NCBI GenBank assembly: GCA_900544675.1
Contig: UQVZ01000002.1
Location: 86,330-150,329, forward strand
Direction: 5' to 3'
From: an uncultured Bacteroides sp.
Lineage (GTDB): Bacteria > Bacteroidota > Bacteroidia > Bacteroidales > Bacteroidaceae
DNA: 64,000 bases
A program made the position numbers and the translations under genes. The number at the start of each line of letters is the position of its first letter. Within the stretch, counting starts at the first letter, position 1. Shown here piece after piece: positions 53,749 through 61,323 of the stretch. The notes under the pieces are model-generated. The model had not been told where the DNA came from and did no database searches. It was given only the letters and a program-made list of their open reading frames with translations.

Positions 53749-54031
53749 TTCTATCAAAAACCTTATCTTTGAGGCGACAATGTCTCAACAGATATATCAT
53801 CATCAATCTCTTTCGGGTGCAAATATGGATAAATTATTTTACTTATGCAAATAGTTATGCTTCTTTTTTCAAAAAAATCCGAAAAGAACAGACACAGGCT
53901 AAGCTGCTTGCCTGCATCAGGAACTTCTGCCTATCTAAACAACTACTCATCACCGGTCTATGTACTTGCAGGACACACGATATTCAGCCACGTGACAACC
54001 TTGAGTTCTTGCGCAACTGAAAGAAAATACC

Positions 54032-54039
54032 TACCTTTG
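54032..54039 (+). promoter_or_regulatory. -7 promoter element for the AAA-ATPase gene
   Basis: TACCTTTG followed by T. It lies inside a longer open frame beginning at 53845 and supports the start at 54064. The 53749-54031 stretch has a further TATCTTTG at 53764-53771 and short frames that I do not recognise. Confidence 0.6.
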
Positions 54040-54063
54040 TACAAATCCCAAAAAACATCTGTT

Positions 54064-55650
54064 ATGATACAGCCGACTTTGAAAAAATATCCTGTAGGGA
54101 TACAGACGTTCTCCGAACTAATAGCGAAAAACTATCTGTATATCGACAAGACGGAGTATGTCTATCGCATGACACATTCGAATAACAAGTATATGTTTCT
54201 GAGCCGTCCCCGCCGGTTTGGCAAATCCTTGCTGACAAGTACGCTGCATGCCTATTTCGAAGGAAAGAAAGACTTGTTCAAGGGACTTGCCATCGAAGAA
54301 CTGGAGACGGAATGGACACCGTATCCCGTACTGCATTTCGACATGAGCCTGGGCAAGCACATGGAGGCAGACGCTTTGAACCGATACCTGCACAACATAT
54401 TGGAGGACAACGAAAACCGTTTAGGCATCTCCGCACGCGATGCACAGGATACCAACGTCAGACTAAAAAACCTGATAATGGATACGTATACGAAGTACGG
54501 CAAACAGGTCGTGGTGCTGATAGACGAATACAATGCCCCCTTGCTGGACGTGGTGCACGAAGAGCGCAACCTGCCCGTATTGCGCGACGTAATGCGCAAC
54601 TTCTACAGCCCGCTCAAGGCATGCGACCCTTACCTGCGCTATGTCTTCCTGACGGGCATCACCAAGTTTTCGCAACTCAGCATCTTCAGCGAGCTGAACA
54701 ACATACAGAACATCAGCATGGTGAAGGAATATGCCGCCATCTGCGGCATTACCGAAGAAGAGATGCGCACGCAGATGGATGCCGACCTGGACAGCTTTGC
54801 GGGCAAGCTGGACATAAGCAAAGACCGGCTTTTGGACAAGCTGAAAACTTATTATGACGGATACCACTTTACGTGGCCCTCGCCCGACCTCTATAACCCT
54901 TATAGCCTGATGAACGCTTTCGGCGAAGGAGAACTGTACGCTTACTGGTTCGGGAGCGGCACGCCTACCTACCTGATAGAGATGCTGAACAAATTCCGGG
55001 TAATTCCCCAAGCCATAGGAGGAAGGCGGTGTGAGGCAAGCGACTTCGACGCTCCCACCGAACGGATAACCGACATCACTCCCCTGCTCTACCAAAGCGG
55101 CTACCTGACCATCAAAGGCTATTCGCCCTTTTCGGAACTCTACCTGCTGGACATCCCCAACAAGGAAGTACGCATCGGGCTGATGAAAAGCCTGCTGGTC
55201 AACTATGTGCAGCGTCCTGCCGAACTGAAGACCCTGGTAGGCGAAATGGCGGAATGCATCCACTTCGATGACATGGAGGGAGCCTTACGCCTGATGCAGA
55301 CCGTGCTCTCTACCGTTCCCTATTGCGAGAACACCCATTACGAAGGCCACTACCAACAAATGCTGTACCTGATTTTTACGTTATTGGGAAACTTTGCCGA
55401 TGTAGAAGTACGCACTCCCGACGGCAGGGTGGACGTAGTGATGCGCACCCATTCTACCTTATATATTATAGAACTGAAAATAGACCAAAGTCCCGAAACC
55501 GCCCTGAAGCAAATCGACCTGAAACAATATCCCGAACGCTTTGCCATCTGCGGACTGCCCATCGTGAAGGTAGGCATTAACTTCGACAGCGCCCGACATA
55601 CGTTGAGCGGATGGAAGATAGAAGGACAAGAGCGTCCCCAATCAAACTAA
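54064..55650 (+). CDS. AAA-ATPase-like protein with C-terminal PD-(D/E)XK nuclease domain
   Basis: This 528-residue protein has an AAA-ATPase-like domain at about 1-210: KKYPVGIQTFSELI, YIDKTEYVYRM, P-loop-like SRPRRFGKSLLTSTL and Walker B VVLIDEYNAPLLD. A PDDEXK_9-type nuclease domain at about 430-520 contains VEVRTPDGRVDVVMRTHSTLYIIELKID. Such genes are abundant in Bacteroidetes and of unknown role; the nuclease part suggests DNA processing or defence. It sits eight bases before radA, so the two may be cotranscribed. Confidence 0.9.
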   Translation: MIQPTLKKYPVGIQTFSELIAKNYLYIDKTEYVYRMTHSNNKYMFLSRPRRFGKSLLTSTLHAYFEGKKDLFKGLAIEELETEWTPYPVLHFDMSLGKHMEADALNRYLHNILEDNENRLGISARDAQDTNVRLKNLIMDTYTKYGKQVVVLIDEYNAPLLDVVHEERNLPVLRDVMRNFYSPLKACDPYLRYVFLTGITKFSQLSIFSELNNIQNISMVKEYAAICGITEEEMRTQMDADLDSFAGKLDISKDRLLDKLKTYYDGYHFTWPSPDLYNPYSLMNAFGEGELYAYWFGSGTPTYLIEMLNKFRVIPQAIGGRRCEASDFDAPTERITDITPLLYQSGYLTIKGYSPFSELYLLDIPNKEVRIGLMKSLLVNYVQRPAELKTLVGEMAECIHFDDMEGALRLMQTVLSTVPYCENTHYEGHYQQMLYLIFTLLGNFADVEVRTPDGRVDVVMRTHSTLYIIELKIDQSPETALKQIDLKQYPERFAICGLPIVKVGINFDSARHTLSGWKIEGQERPQSN

Positions 55651-55657
55651 ATAAAAC

Positions 55658-57031
55658 ATGGCTAAAGAGAAAACGGTGTATGTATGTACCCACTGCGGGT
55701 ACGAATCGCCCAAATGGGCAGGCAAATGTCCTTCGTGCGGACAATGGAACACATTTGCCGAAGAAGTGGTGCGCAAGGAAGCTCCTGTGGCAAAACATGT
55801 GGCACACGGCATTGAGGCTGTACGCACCAAGCCCCAACGCCTACACGAAATCACTTCGAGCGAAGAACTGCGCATCGACATGAAGGATGACGAGCTGAAC
55901 CGTGTATTAGGCGGCGGACTGGTAGAAGGCTCGCTCACCCTGATAGGCGGCGAACCGGGCATCGGCAAGTCGACCCTCATCCTGCAGACCGTACTCCGCC
56001 TGCCTGAGCTGAGAGTGCTTTATGTATCGGGTGAAGAGAGTGCCCGCCAGCTGAAGCTGCGTGCCGACCGCATCCCGCATCCGGAAGATTCGCAACTGCT
56101 GATAGCCTGCGAGACGTCACTGGAGCAAATCTTCACCCACATCAAAAACACAGCACCCGACCTTGTTATCATCGACTCCATCCAAACCATATCGACCGAA
56201 ACCATCGATTCCTCGCCGGGCAGCCTGGTACAAGTGCGCGAATGTTCGGCAGCTATCCTGAAATTCGCCAAGGAGACCGGTACGCCTGTCATCCTGATAG
56301 GCCATATCAACAAGGAGGGAAGCATTGCCGGTCCGAAGGTGCTGGAGCACATCGTAGACACAGTGCTGCAGTTCGAGGGCGACCAACACTATATGTACCG
56401 CATCCTGCGGAGCATCAAAAACCGTTTCGGAAGCACGGCGGAACTGGGCATCTACGAAATGCGTCAGGACGGGCTGAGGCAGGTAAGCAATCCTTCGGAG
56501 CTGCTTCTCACGCAAGACCACGAAGGAATGAGCGGGGTAGCTATCGCCTGTGCGGTAGAAGGCATCCGTCCTTTCCTCATCGAAGTGCAGGCGTTGGTAA
56601 GCACGGCAGCCTACGGCATGCCCCAGCGTTCGGCAACAGGCTTCGACCTGCGCCGCATGAACATGCTGCTGGCTGTGCTGGAAAAACGTGTAGGCTTCAA
56701 ACTGGCTCAAAAAGACGTGTTCCTGAACATCGCAGGCGGACTGAAGGTGAACGACCCTGCCATCGACCTGGCAGTCATCAGTGCTATCCTTTCGAGCAAC
56801 ATGGATACGGAGATAGAAACGGGTGTATGCATGGCTGGCGAAGTGGGATTGAGCGGTGAAATCCGCCCGGTGAACCGCATCGAACAACGCATCAGTGAAG
56901 CGGAAAAACTGGGCTTCAAGCGTATGCTGGTACCGAAACATAACCTGCAAGGGCTGAACCGGAATAAAATTCATATCGAACTGGTAGCTGTGCGGAAAGT
57001 AGAAGAAGCCTTCCGGGAGCTCTTCGGATGA
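55658..57031 (+). CDS. radA: DNA repair protein RadA
   Basis: This 457-residue RecA-like helicase drives branch migration in recombination. The N-terminal zinc finger is CTHCGYESPKWAGKCPSCG. Walker A is GGEPGIGKST, the RadA motif is KNRFGST and the C-terminal Lon-protease-like domain includes GGLKVNDPAIDLAV. The start follows the AAA-ATPase stop by seven bases. Length is normal. The repeat-bounded GxxExxY unit begins just after its stop. Confidence 0.95.
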   Translation: MAKEKTVYVCTHCGYESPKWAGKCPSCGQWNTFAEEVVRKEAPVAKHVAHGIEAVRTKPQRLHEITSSEELRIDMKDDELNRVLGGGLVEGSLTLIGGEPGIGKSTLILQTVLRLPELRVLYVSGEESARQLKLRADRIPHPEDSQLLIACETSLEQIFTHIKNTAPDLVIIDSIQTISTETIDSSPGSLVQVRECSAAILKFAKETGTPVILIGHINKEGSIAGPKVLEHIVDTVLQFEGDQHYMYRILRSIKNRFGSTAELGIYEMRQDGLRQVSNPSELLLTQDHEGMSGVAIACAVEGIRPFLIEVQALVSTAAYGMPQRSATGFDLRRMNMLLAVLEKRVGFKLAQKDVFLNIAGGLKVNDPAIDLAVISAILSSNMDTEIETGVCMAGEVGLSGEIRPVNRIEQRISEAEKLGFKRMLVPKHNLQGLNRNKIHIELVAVRKVEEAFRELFG

Positions 57032-57034
57032 CTT

Positions 57035-57520
57035 TTTTCACCACAGATTACACAGATTATTCTTTTAATTTTATTTCACAAATTATGAATTGATTATTTT
57101 CCGACATTATGAACGCTACTGAATTAAATAGATTGTCATACGACATTATCGGATGTGCTTATCAAGTACATAAAGCTTTAGGACCCGGACTTCTTGAAAG
57201 CACGTACGAAATGTGCTTGTGCTATGAACTGGAGCAAAAAGGGATGCACTATGAAAGGCAAAAAGGAATCGACATCAATTATAATGGAATCATCATACCT
57301 AACGCTTACAAAATAGACGTTTTAGTGGAAAATCAAATCATCATAGAGCTGAAGGCTGTAGAAAACTTATTACCCATCCATACAGCCCAACTGCTCACTT
57401 ATCTGAAACTTGCAGACAAACATCTCGGATTATTAATAAACTTCAATACCACAAATTTACAGAACGGCATCAAACGCTATGCAAAATAACTTGAAAAATC
57501 TGTGTAATCTGTGGTGAAAA
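57035..57520. repeat. 486-bp unit: inverted repeat arms enclosing the GxxExxY gene
   Basis: The left arm 57035-57058 and right arm 57497-57520 are perfect 24-base reverse complements (core CACCACAGATTACACAGATT). They closely frame the gene at 57109-57489. In the other copies of this repeat the two arms are only tens to about 110 bases apart, so here the gene occupies the interior. No target-site duplication is evident. Confidence 0.85.
57109..57489 (+). CDS. GxxExxY family protein
   Basis: This 126-residue protein is recognised by the family motif in KALGPGLLESTYEMCL (G-x-x-E-x-x-Y). A PD-(D/E)XK-like core follows: GIIIPNAYKIDVLVENQIIIELKAVE (the D...ExK pattern). Members are probably nucleic-acid enzymes of unknown function, often found near repeats. 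It sits inside inverted copies of the window's dispersed repeat, and its stop is eight bases from the right arm. Confidence 0.9.
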   Translation: MNATELNRLSYDIIGCAYQVHKALGPGLLESTYEMCLCYELEQKGMHYERQKGIDINYNGIIIPNAYKIDVLVENQIIIELKAVENLLPIHTAQLLTYLKLADKHLGLLINFNTTNLQNGIKRYAK

Positions 57521-57534
57521 GAATAAAGTAACTT

Positions 57535-59199
57535 ATGATACAGGAATACCAATTACGCTTATTGCCGGAACAGGCGGCAAGCGAACAGAACATCAAGCAA
57601 TACATCGGGAAGGAAAAGGGACTGGACGTGCGGACTATCCGGGCAATCCGTGTGCTGAAACGAAGCATCGACGCACGGCAGCGAACCATTTTCGTGAACC
57701 TGAAAGTACGGGTGTTCATCAATGAAATGCCGGAAGAAGAAAACTTTGTGTTTACCGATTACCGCGACGTGTCCGACCGACCGGCGGTTGTCATTGTAGG
57801 TGCAGGACCGGGAGGACTCTTTGCGGCATTGAAACTGATTGAACTGGGACTGCGACCCGTTGTGGTAGAACGAGGAAAGAATGTGCGCGAACGGAAAGAA
57901 GACCTGGCACGCATCAGCCGCGAGCATAAGGTAAACGCCGAATCGAACTACAGTTTCGGCGAAGGAGGAGCAGGCGCTTATTCGGACGGAAAGCTTTATA
58001 CACGAAGCAAGAAGCGGGGCAATGTGGAGAAGATACTCAATGTGTTCTGCCAGCACGGAGCAGACACTTCCATCCTGGTAGACGCACACCCGCACATCGG
58101 GACCGACAAACTGCCACGGGTCATCGAGAATATGCGGAATACCATCCTTGCCTGCGGCGGAGAGGTACACTTCCAGACCCGTATGGACGCACTGATTATC
58201 GAGCACAATCAAGTAATCGGCATCGAGACAAATACCGGCAAGACTTTCCGCGGACCCGTCATCCTGGCTACGGGACATTCGGCACGCGACGTGTACCGCT
58301 GGCTGTATGCCCACGGTGTACATATCGAAGCCAAGAGCCTGGCAGTAGGCGTGCGGCTGGAACATCCGTCGATGCTGATCGACCAAATACAATACCACAA
58401 CAAGGCAGGACGAGGCAAATACCTGCCTGCGGCGGAATACAGTTTCGTACAGCAGGTGGAAGGACGGGGCGTGTACAGCTTCTGTATGTGTCCCGGAGGA
58501 TTTGTTGTGCCGGCGGCAAGCGGTCCGCACCAGATTGTGGTAAACGGCATGAGTCCCAGCAATCGAGGCACCAAATGGAGCAACTCGGGCATGGTAGTGG
58601 AACTCCGCACCGAAGACCTGGGTCATCCCGACCTGCAACTGCAGGCGTGCGAAGCTTATCCCGACTCGGCAGAAGCACAGACCGAAGCCTTGATAGAACA
58701 GGCACAGACGGAAGAGGGAAACATTCATCCGCTTGCCATGATGCGTTTTCAAGAGAAACTGGAACAAATCTGCTGGCAACAGGGAAACATGCGCCAGACG
58801 GCTCCTGCCCAACGGATGGCGGACTTCACCCGCAAGAAATTGAGCTACGACCTGCCCCCTACATCGTACAGCCCGGGCTTGATTTCCTCTCCCTTGCATT
58901 TCTGGCTACCGAAATTCATCAGCGACCGTCTGATCCAAGGCTTCCAGCTCTTCGGCAAAAGCTCGCGCGGTTTTCTCACCAACGATGCCGTAATGATAGC
59001 CGTAGAAACCCGCACCTCGGCTCCTGTCCGCATCGTGCGCGATGCCGAAACGCTTCAGCACATAGAAGTAAAAGGGCTTTTCCCTTGCGGCGAAGGTGCC
59101 GGCTACGCCGGAGGAATCGTCTCGGCAGGCATCGACGGAGAACGTTGTGCCGAAGCTGTCGCCGCTTATCTCCACTCACCACAGATTACACAGATTTAA
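57535..59199 (+). CDS. FAD-dependent dehydrogenase, COG2509 type
   Basis: This 554-residue flavoprotein has an N-terminal extension of about 80 residues, then the Rossmann motif VVIVGAGPGGLFAALKLIELG with VVVERG. Further signatures are SFGEGGAGAYSDGKL, LATGHSARDVYRWLY, CMCPGGFVVPAAS and GEGAGYAGGIVSAGIDG. The family is described as uncharacterised FAD-dependent oxidoreductases. The final residues (SPQITQI) come from the adjacent dispersed repeat. It begins 15 bases after the GxxExxY unit. Confidence 0.88.
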   Translation: MIQEYQLRLLPEQAASEQNIKQYIGKEKGLDVRTIRAIRVLKRSIDARQRTIFVNLKVRVFINEMPEEENFVFTDYRDVSDRPAVVIVGAGPGGLFAALKLIELGLRPVVVERGKNVRERKEDLARISREHKVNAESNYSFGEGGAGAYSDGKLYTRSKKRGNVEKILNVFCQHGADTSILVDAHPHIGTDKLPRVIENMRNTILACGGEVHFQTRMDALIIEHNQVIGIETNTGKTFRGPVILATGHSARDVYRWLYAHGVHIEAKSLAVGVRLEHPSMLIDQIQYHNKAGRGKYLPAAEYSFVQQVEGRGVYSFCMCPGGFVVPAASGPHQIVVNGMSPSNRGTKWSNSGMVVELRTEDLGHPDLQLQACEAYPDSAEAQTEALIEQAQTEEGNIHPLAMMRFQEKLEQICWQQGNMRQTAPAQRMADFTRKKLSYDLPPTSYSPGLISSPLHFWLPKFISDRLIQGFQLFGKSSRGFLTNDAVMIAVETRTSAPVRIVRDAETLQHIEVKGLFPCGEGAGYAGGIVSAGIDGERCAEAVAAYLHSPQITQI

Positions 59200-59297
59200 A
59201 AACTCATTGAAATTCACCACAGATTACACATGACTTTTCGCTTTTAATTATTCATTATTAATTAATAACTGAAAAAATCCGTGTAATCTGTGGTGAA
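59176..59297. repeat. Three arms of the CACAGATTACACAGATT family
   Basis: Arms begin at 59176 and 59213 in one orientation and at 59276-59297 in the other. The first supplies the stop region of the FAD gene. Confidence 0.85.
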
Positions 59298-59311
59298 AAA
59301 GCCAAAACGAT

Positions 59312-59890
59312 ATGCCACATATATCCGAAATAGCCATCCTGGAGCAGAACACACTGGCGGCACTGGGGCTGCAGACCATCATCGAGGAACTGATTCCGGA
59401 CGCTGTCATCCGTGTGTTTTCTTCTTTTGAACAACTGATAGACGACACACCCGACATGTATGCACACTACTTCGTGTCGGCACAAATCTATTTCATGCAC
59501 ACGACATTCTTCCTGGAACGCCGACCGAAAACCATTGTGCTTTCCAGCGGCGAACAGCCTCAACTGAGCGGAGTGCCTACACTGAACTGCACGCTTCCGC
59601 AAGGCGAGCTGGTGAAAGCCATCGTAGGCTTACGCAACTATGGGCACAAACCACCGATGCACCCTGCGGGAGAAGCCACGGAACACGACCTCTCTCCCCG
59701 CGAAATAGAAGTGCTGGTGTTGCTTACCAAAGGCTATATAAATAAGGAGATAGCCGAACGCCTCAACATCAGCCTGACCACGGTCATCTCGCACCGCAAG
59801 AACATCACCGACAAACTGGGCATCAAGTCGGTATCGGGACTTGCTATCTATGCCGTGATGCACGGCTATGTGGAAGCCGACCGTGTGTAG
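59312..59890 (+). CDS. LuxR-type regulator with degenerate receiver domain
   Basis: This 192-residue protein has an N-terminal part (1-115) with receiver-like alternation (AILEQNTLAALGLQTIIEEL), but the usual acidic pair is E-Q and no aspartate appears at the beta-3 end (AHYFVSAQIYF). The C-terminal LuxR/NarL helix-turn-helix is clear: LSPREIEVLVLLTKGYINKE and ISLTTVISHRKNITDKLG. It may act without phosphorylation. Neighbours are a secreted esterase and a TonB-dependent receptor whose promoter has an operator-like palindrome. Confidence 0.85.
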   Translation: MPHISEIAILEQNTLAALGLQTIIEELIPDAVIRVFSSFEQLIDDTPDMYAHYFVSAQIYFMHTTFFLERRPKTIVLSSGEQPQLSGVPTLNCTLPQGELVKAIVGLRNYGHKPPMHPAGEATEHDLSPREIEVLVLLTKGYINKEIAERLNISLTTVISHRKNITDKLGIKSVSGLAIYAVMHGYVEADRV

Positions 59891-59893
59891 GCA

Positions 59894-61099
59894 CTATTTG
59901 AACAGTTCGGGCAGGAAATGGTTCAGGTACTTGCGCCAATTGCTCCAGACATGCCCGCCATCGGTCTGCATATATTCGTACCGGTAACCGTGGCTATCCA
60001 ACAGCTTGCGATAGTTCACATTGTCCTGATACAGGAAATCGGCTGTCCCGATGGCTATGAAATACAGCTTCGGCGCATCGGCAAACTGCCTGGCAAGCTT
60101 CACATCCAAGTTGGAGTAAATGAAAGCGTTTTCACCCTTTGCCTCGCGGTTGATGGCTGCCGAGAACAAACCAACATAATCGAACAAATCGGGATAATTG
60201 GCAGAGATGTAAAGCGAATGGAAACCGCCCATCGACAAGCCTGCTATGGCACGGTGTGCCTTGTCGTTCACAGTGCGGTAGTGCGACTCGACATATTCCA
60301 TAATATCAGGAAATGCCACCTCGAACGAGCCTTCCATCGTTTTCGGATTCATAAAAGAAGGCTTATACATACTGTTGGGATACTCTCCCGGCACAGCTTC
60401 CTGCCCGCCGTTGCCGTTAGGCATCACCACAATCATCGGCTTCGCCTTGCCCTGTGCTATCAGGTTGTCGAGTATCTGCACGCCACGTCCCAATTCGCTC
60501 CACGCATTCTCGTCGCCTCCTGCCCCATGAAGCAGATAGAGCACGGGGTAACTCTCGGTGCTGTCTTCGTAACCAGCCGGTGTGTAGACCGTCATCCGAC
60601 GGCGTTCCATGCCTAACTTCGGACTGGGATACCACACCTTCGACACGGTTCCGTGAGGCACTTCGCGCACCAGGTAATTGGCAGACAGTTCGCCATCGAC
60701 CAGAAAGTAATTGGTGTATGTGGCAATGTCGCGAATCATATACACATTGTTGGGGTCTACTATCCGCATCCCGTCCACGTAGAAGCAATATGTGTGCAGT
60801 TCGGGAGCAGGCATCGGGGTAACCAGACTCCATACGCCTGCCGTATCACGCGTCATTGCCTTACGCTGGGGAATTTCCACCATGCCCAACGGCGTCTGTT
60901 GTTGCACCTTCCCGAAATAATCAGCCTCCACCGTCACTTCCTTAGCGTTCGGTGCCAGCAAACGGAAAGTAACCGTCTGTGCATCTTCGTTCAATTCGGG
61001 AGAAAGAATATTCCCCGTATTCACCGCCACGGTCTCTTGCGACCATACAGCAAGTGCCGACAGGCATCCTGCCAGCAGCATCCAAAGTTTTTGTTTCAT
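59894..61099 (-). CDS. Secreted esterase (feruloyl-esterase-like)
   Basis: This 401-residue exported protein has signal LWMLLAGCLSALAVWSQE. An N-terminal beta-sandwich/CBM48-like domain occupies about 25-125 (NEDAQTVTFRLLAPNAKEVTV). An esterase-D-type alpha/beta hydrolase follows with nucleophile elbow GLSMGGFHSLY, preceded by YLLHGAGGDENAW and followed by the catalytic His in GGHVWSNW. Such enzymes release phenolic esters or short acyl groups from plant glycans. It is convergent with the LuxR gene, three bases apart. Confidence 0.88.
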   Translation of the reverse strand: MKQKLWMLLAGCLSALAVWSQETVAVNTGNILSPELNEDAQTVTFRLLAPNAKEVTVEADYFGKVQQQTPLGMVEIPQRKAMTRDTAGVWSLVTPMPAPELHTYCFYVDGMRIVDPNNVYMIRDIATYTNYFLVDGELSANYLVREVPHGTVSKVWYPSPKLGMERRRMTVYTPAGYEDSTESYPVLYLLHGAGGDENAWSELGRGVQILDNLIAQGKAKPMIVVMPNGNGGQEAVPGEYPNSMYKPSFMNPKTMEGSFEVAFPDIMEYVESHYRTVNDKAHRAIAGLSMGGFHSLYISANYPDLFDYVGLFSAAINREAKGENAFIYSNLDVKLARQFADAPKLYFIAIGTADFLYQDNVNYRKLLDSHGYRYEYMQTDGGHVWSNWRKYLNHFLPELFK

Positions 61100-61193
61100 C
61101 GTCTTATTCTTTTATTTTGTCTGCCAACAAAGTTAGCACAATTCCGGCTAATTTGATTGTTTTCTGCCTCGAATAAAAAAACAATCCGCAAAT

Positions 61194-61211
61194 ATCCTCA
61201 TTTATGAGGAT
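61194..61211. promoter_or_regulatory. Operator-like palindrome before the TonB-dependent receptor
   Basis: ATCCTCATTTATGAGGAT has 8-bp arms and a 2-base centre. It abuts a TTGC -33-like element at 61211, with a weaker -7 TTACTTTG at 61234-61241, 20 bases apart. A regulator here would control the receptor gene; the nearby LuxR-type protein is one candidate. Confidence 0.5.
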
Positions 61212-61253
61212 TGCACGTGTCAAGGATTTGGCGTTACTTTGCAAGCAGAATCA

Positions 61254-61306
61254 TATCACAGATTAAATAATAATAAACTGAATAAATCTGTGTAATCTGT
61301 GGTGAA
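61254..61306. repeat. Short inverted repeat of the CACAGATTACACAGATT family
   Basis: A truncated left arm (TATCACAGATTAAA) and a full right arm at 61285-61306 end 18 bases before the receptor ATG, so the repeat lies in its leader. Confidence 0.75.
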
Positions 61307-61323
61307 TATAACACAAACAAAAT

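Noticed and set aside
53769..54020. 83-codon frame resembling a possible integrase fragment
   Set aside because: Apart from a vague helical, basic look there is no catalytic motif, and it ends before the AAA-ATPase promoter.
53712..54031. Invertible promoter for the fimbrial operon
   Set aside because: No pair of inverted repeats long enough for a site-specific recombinase flanks the promoter, and no recombinase gene is nearby.
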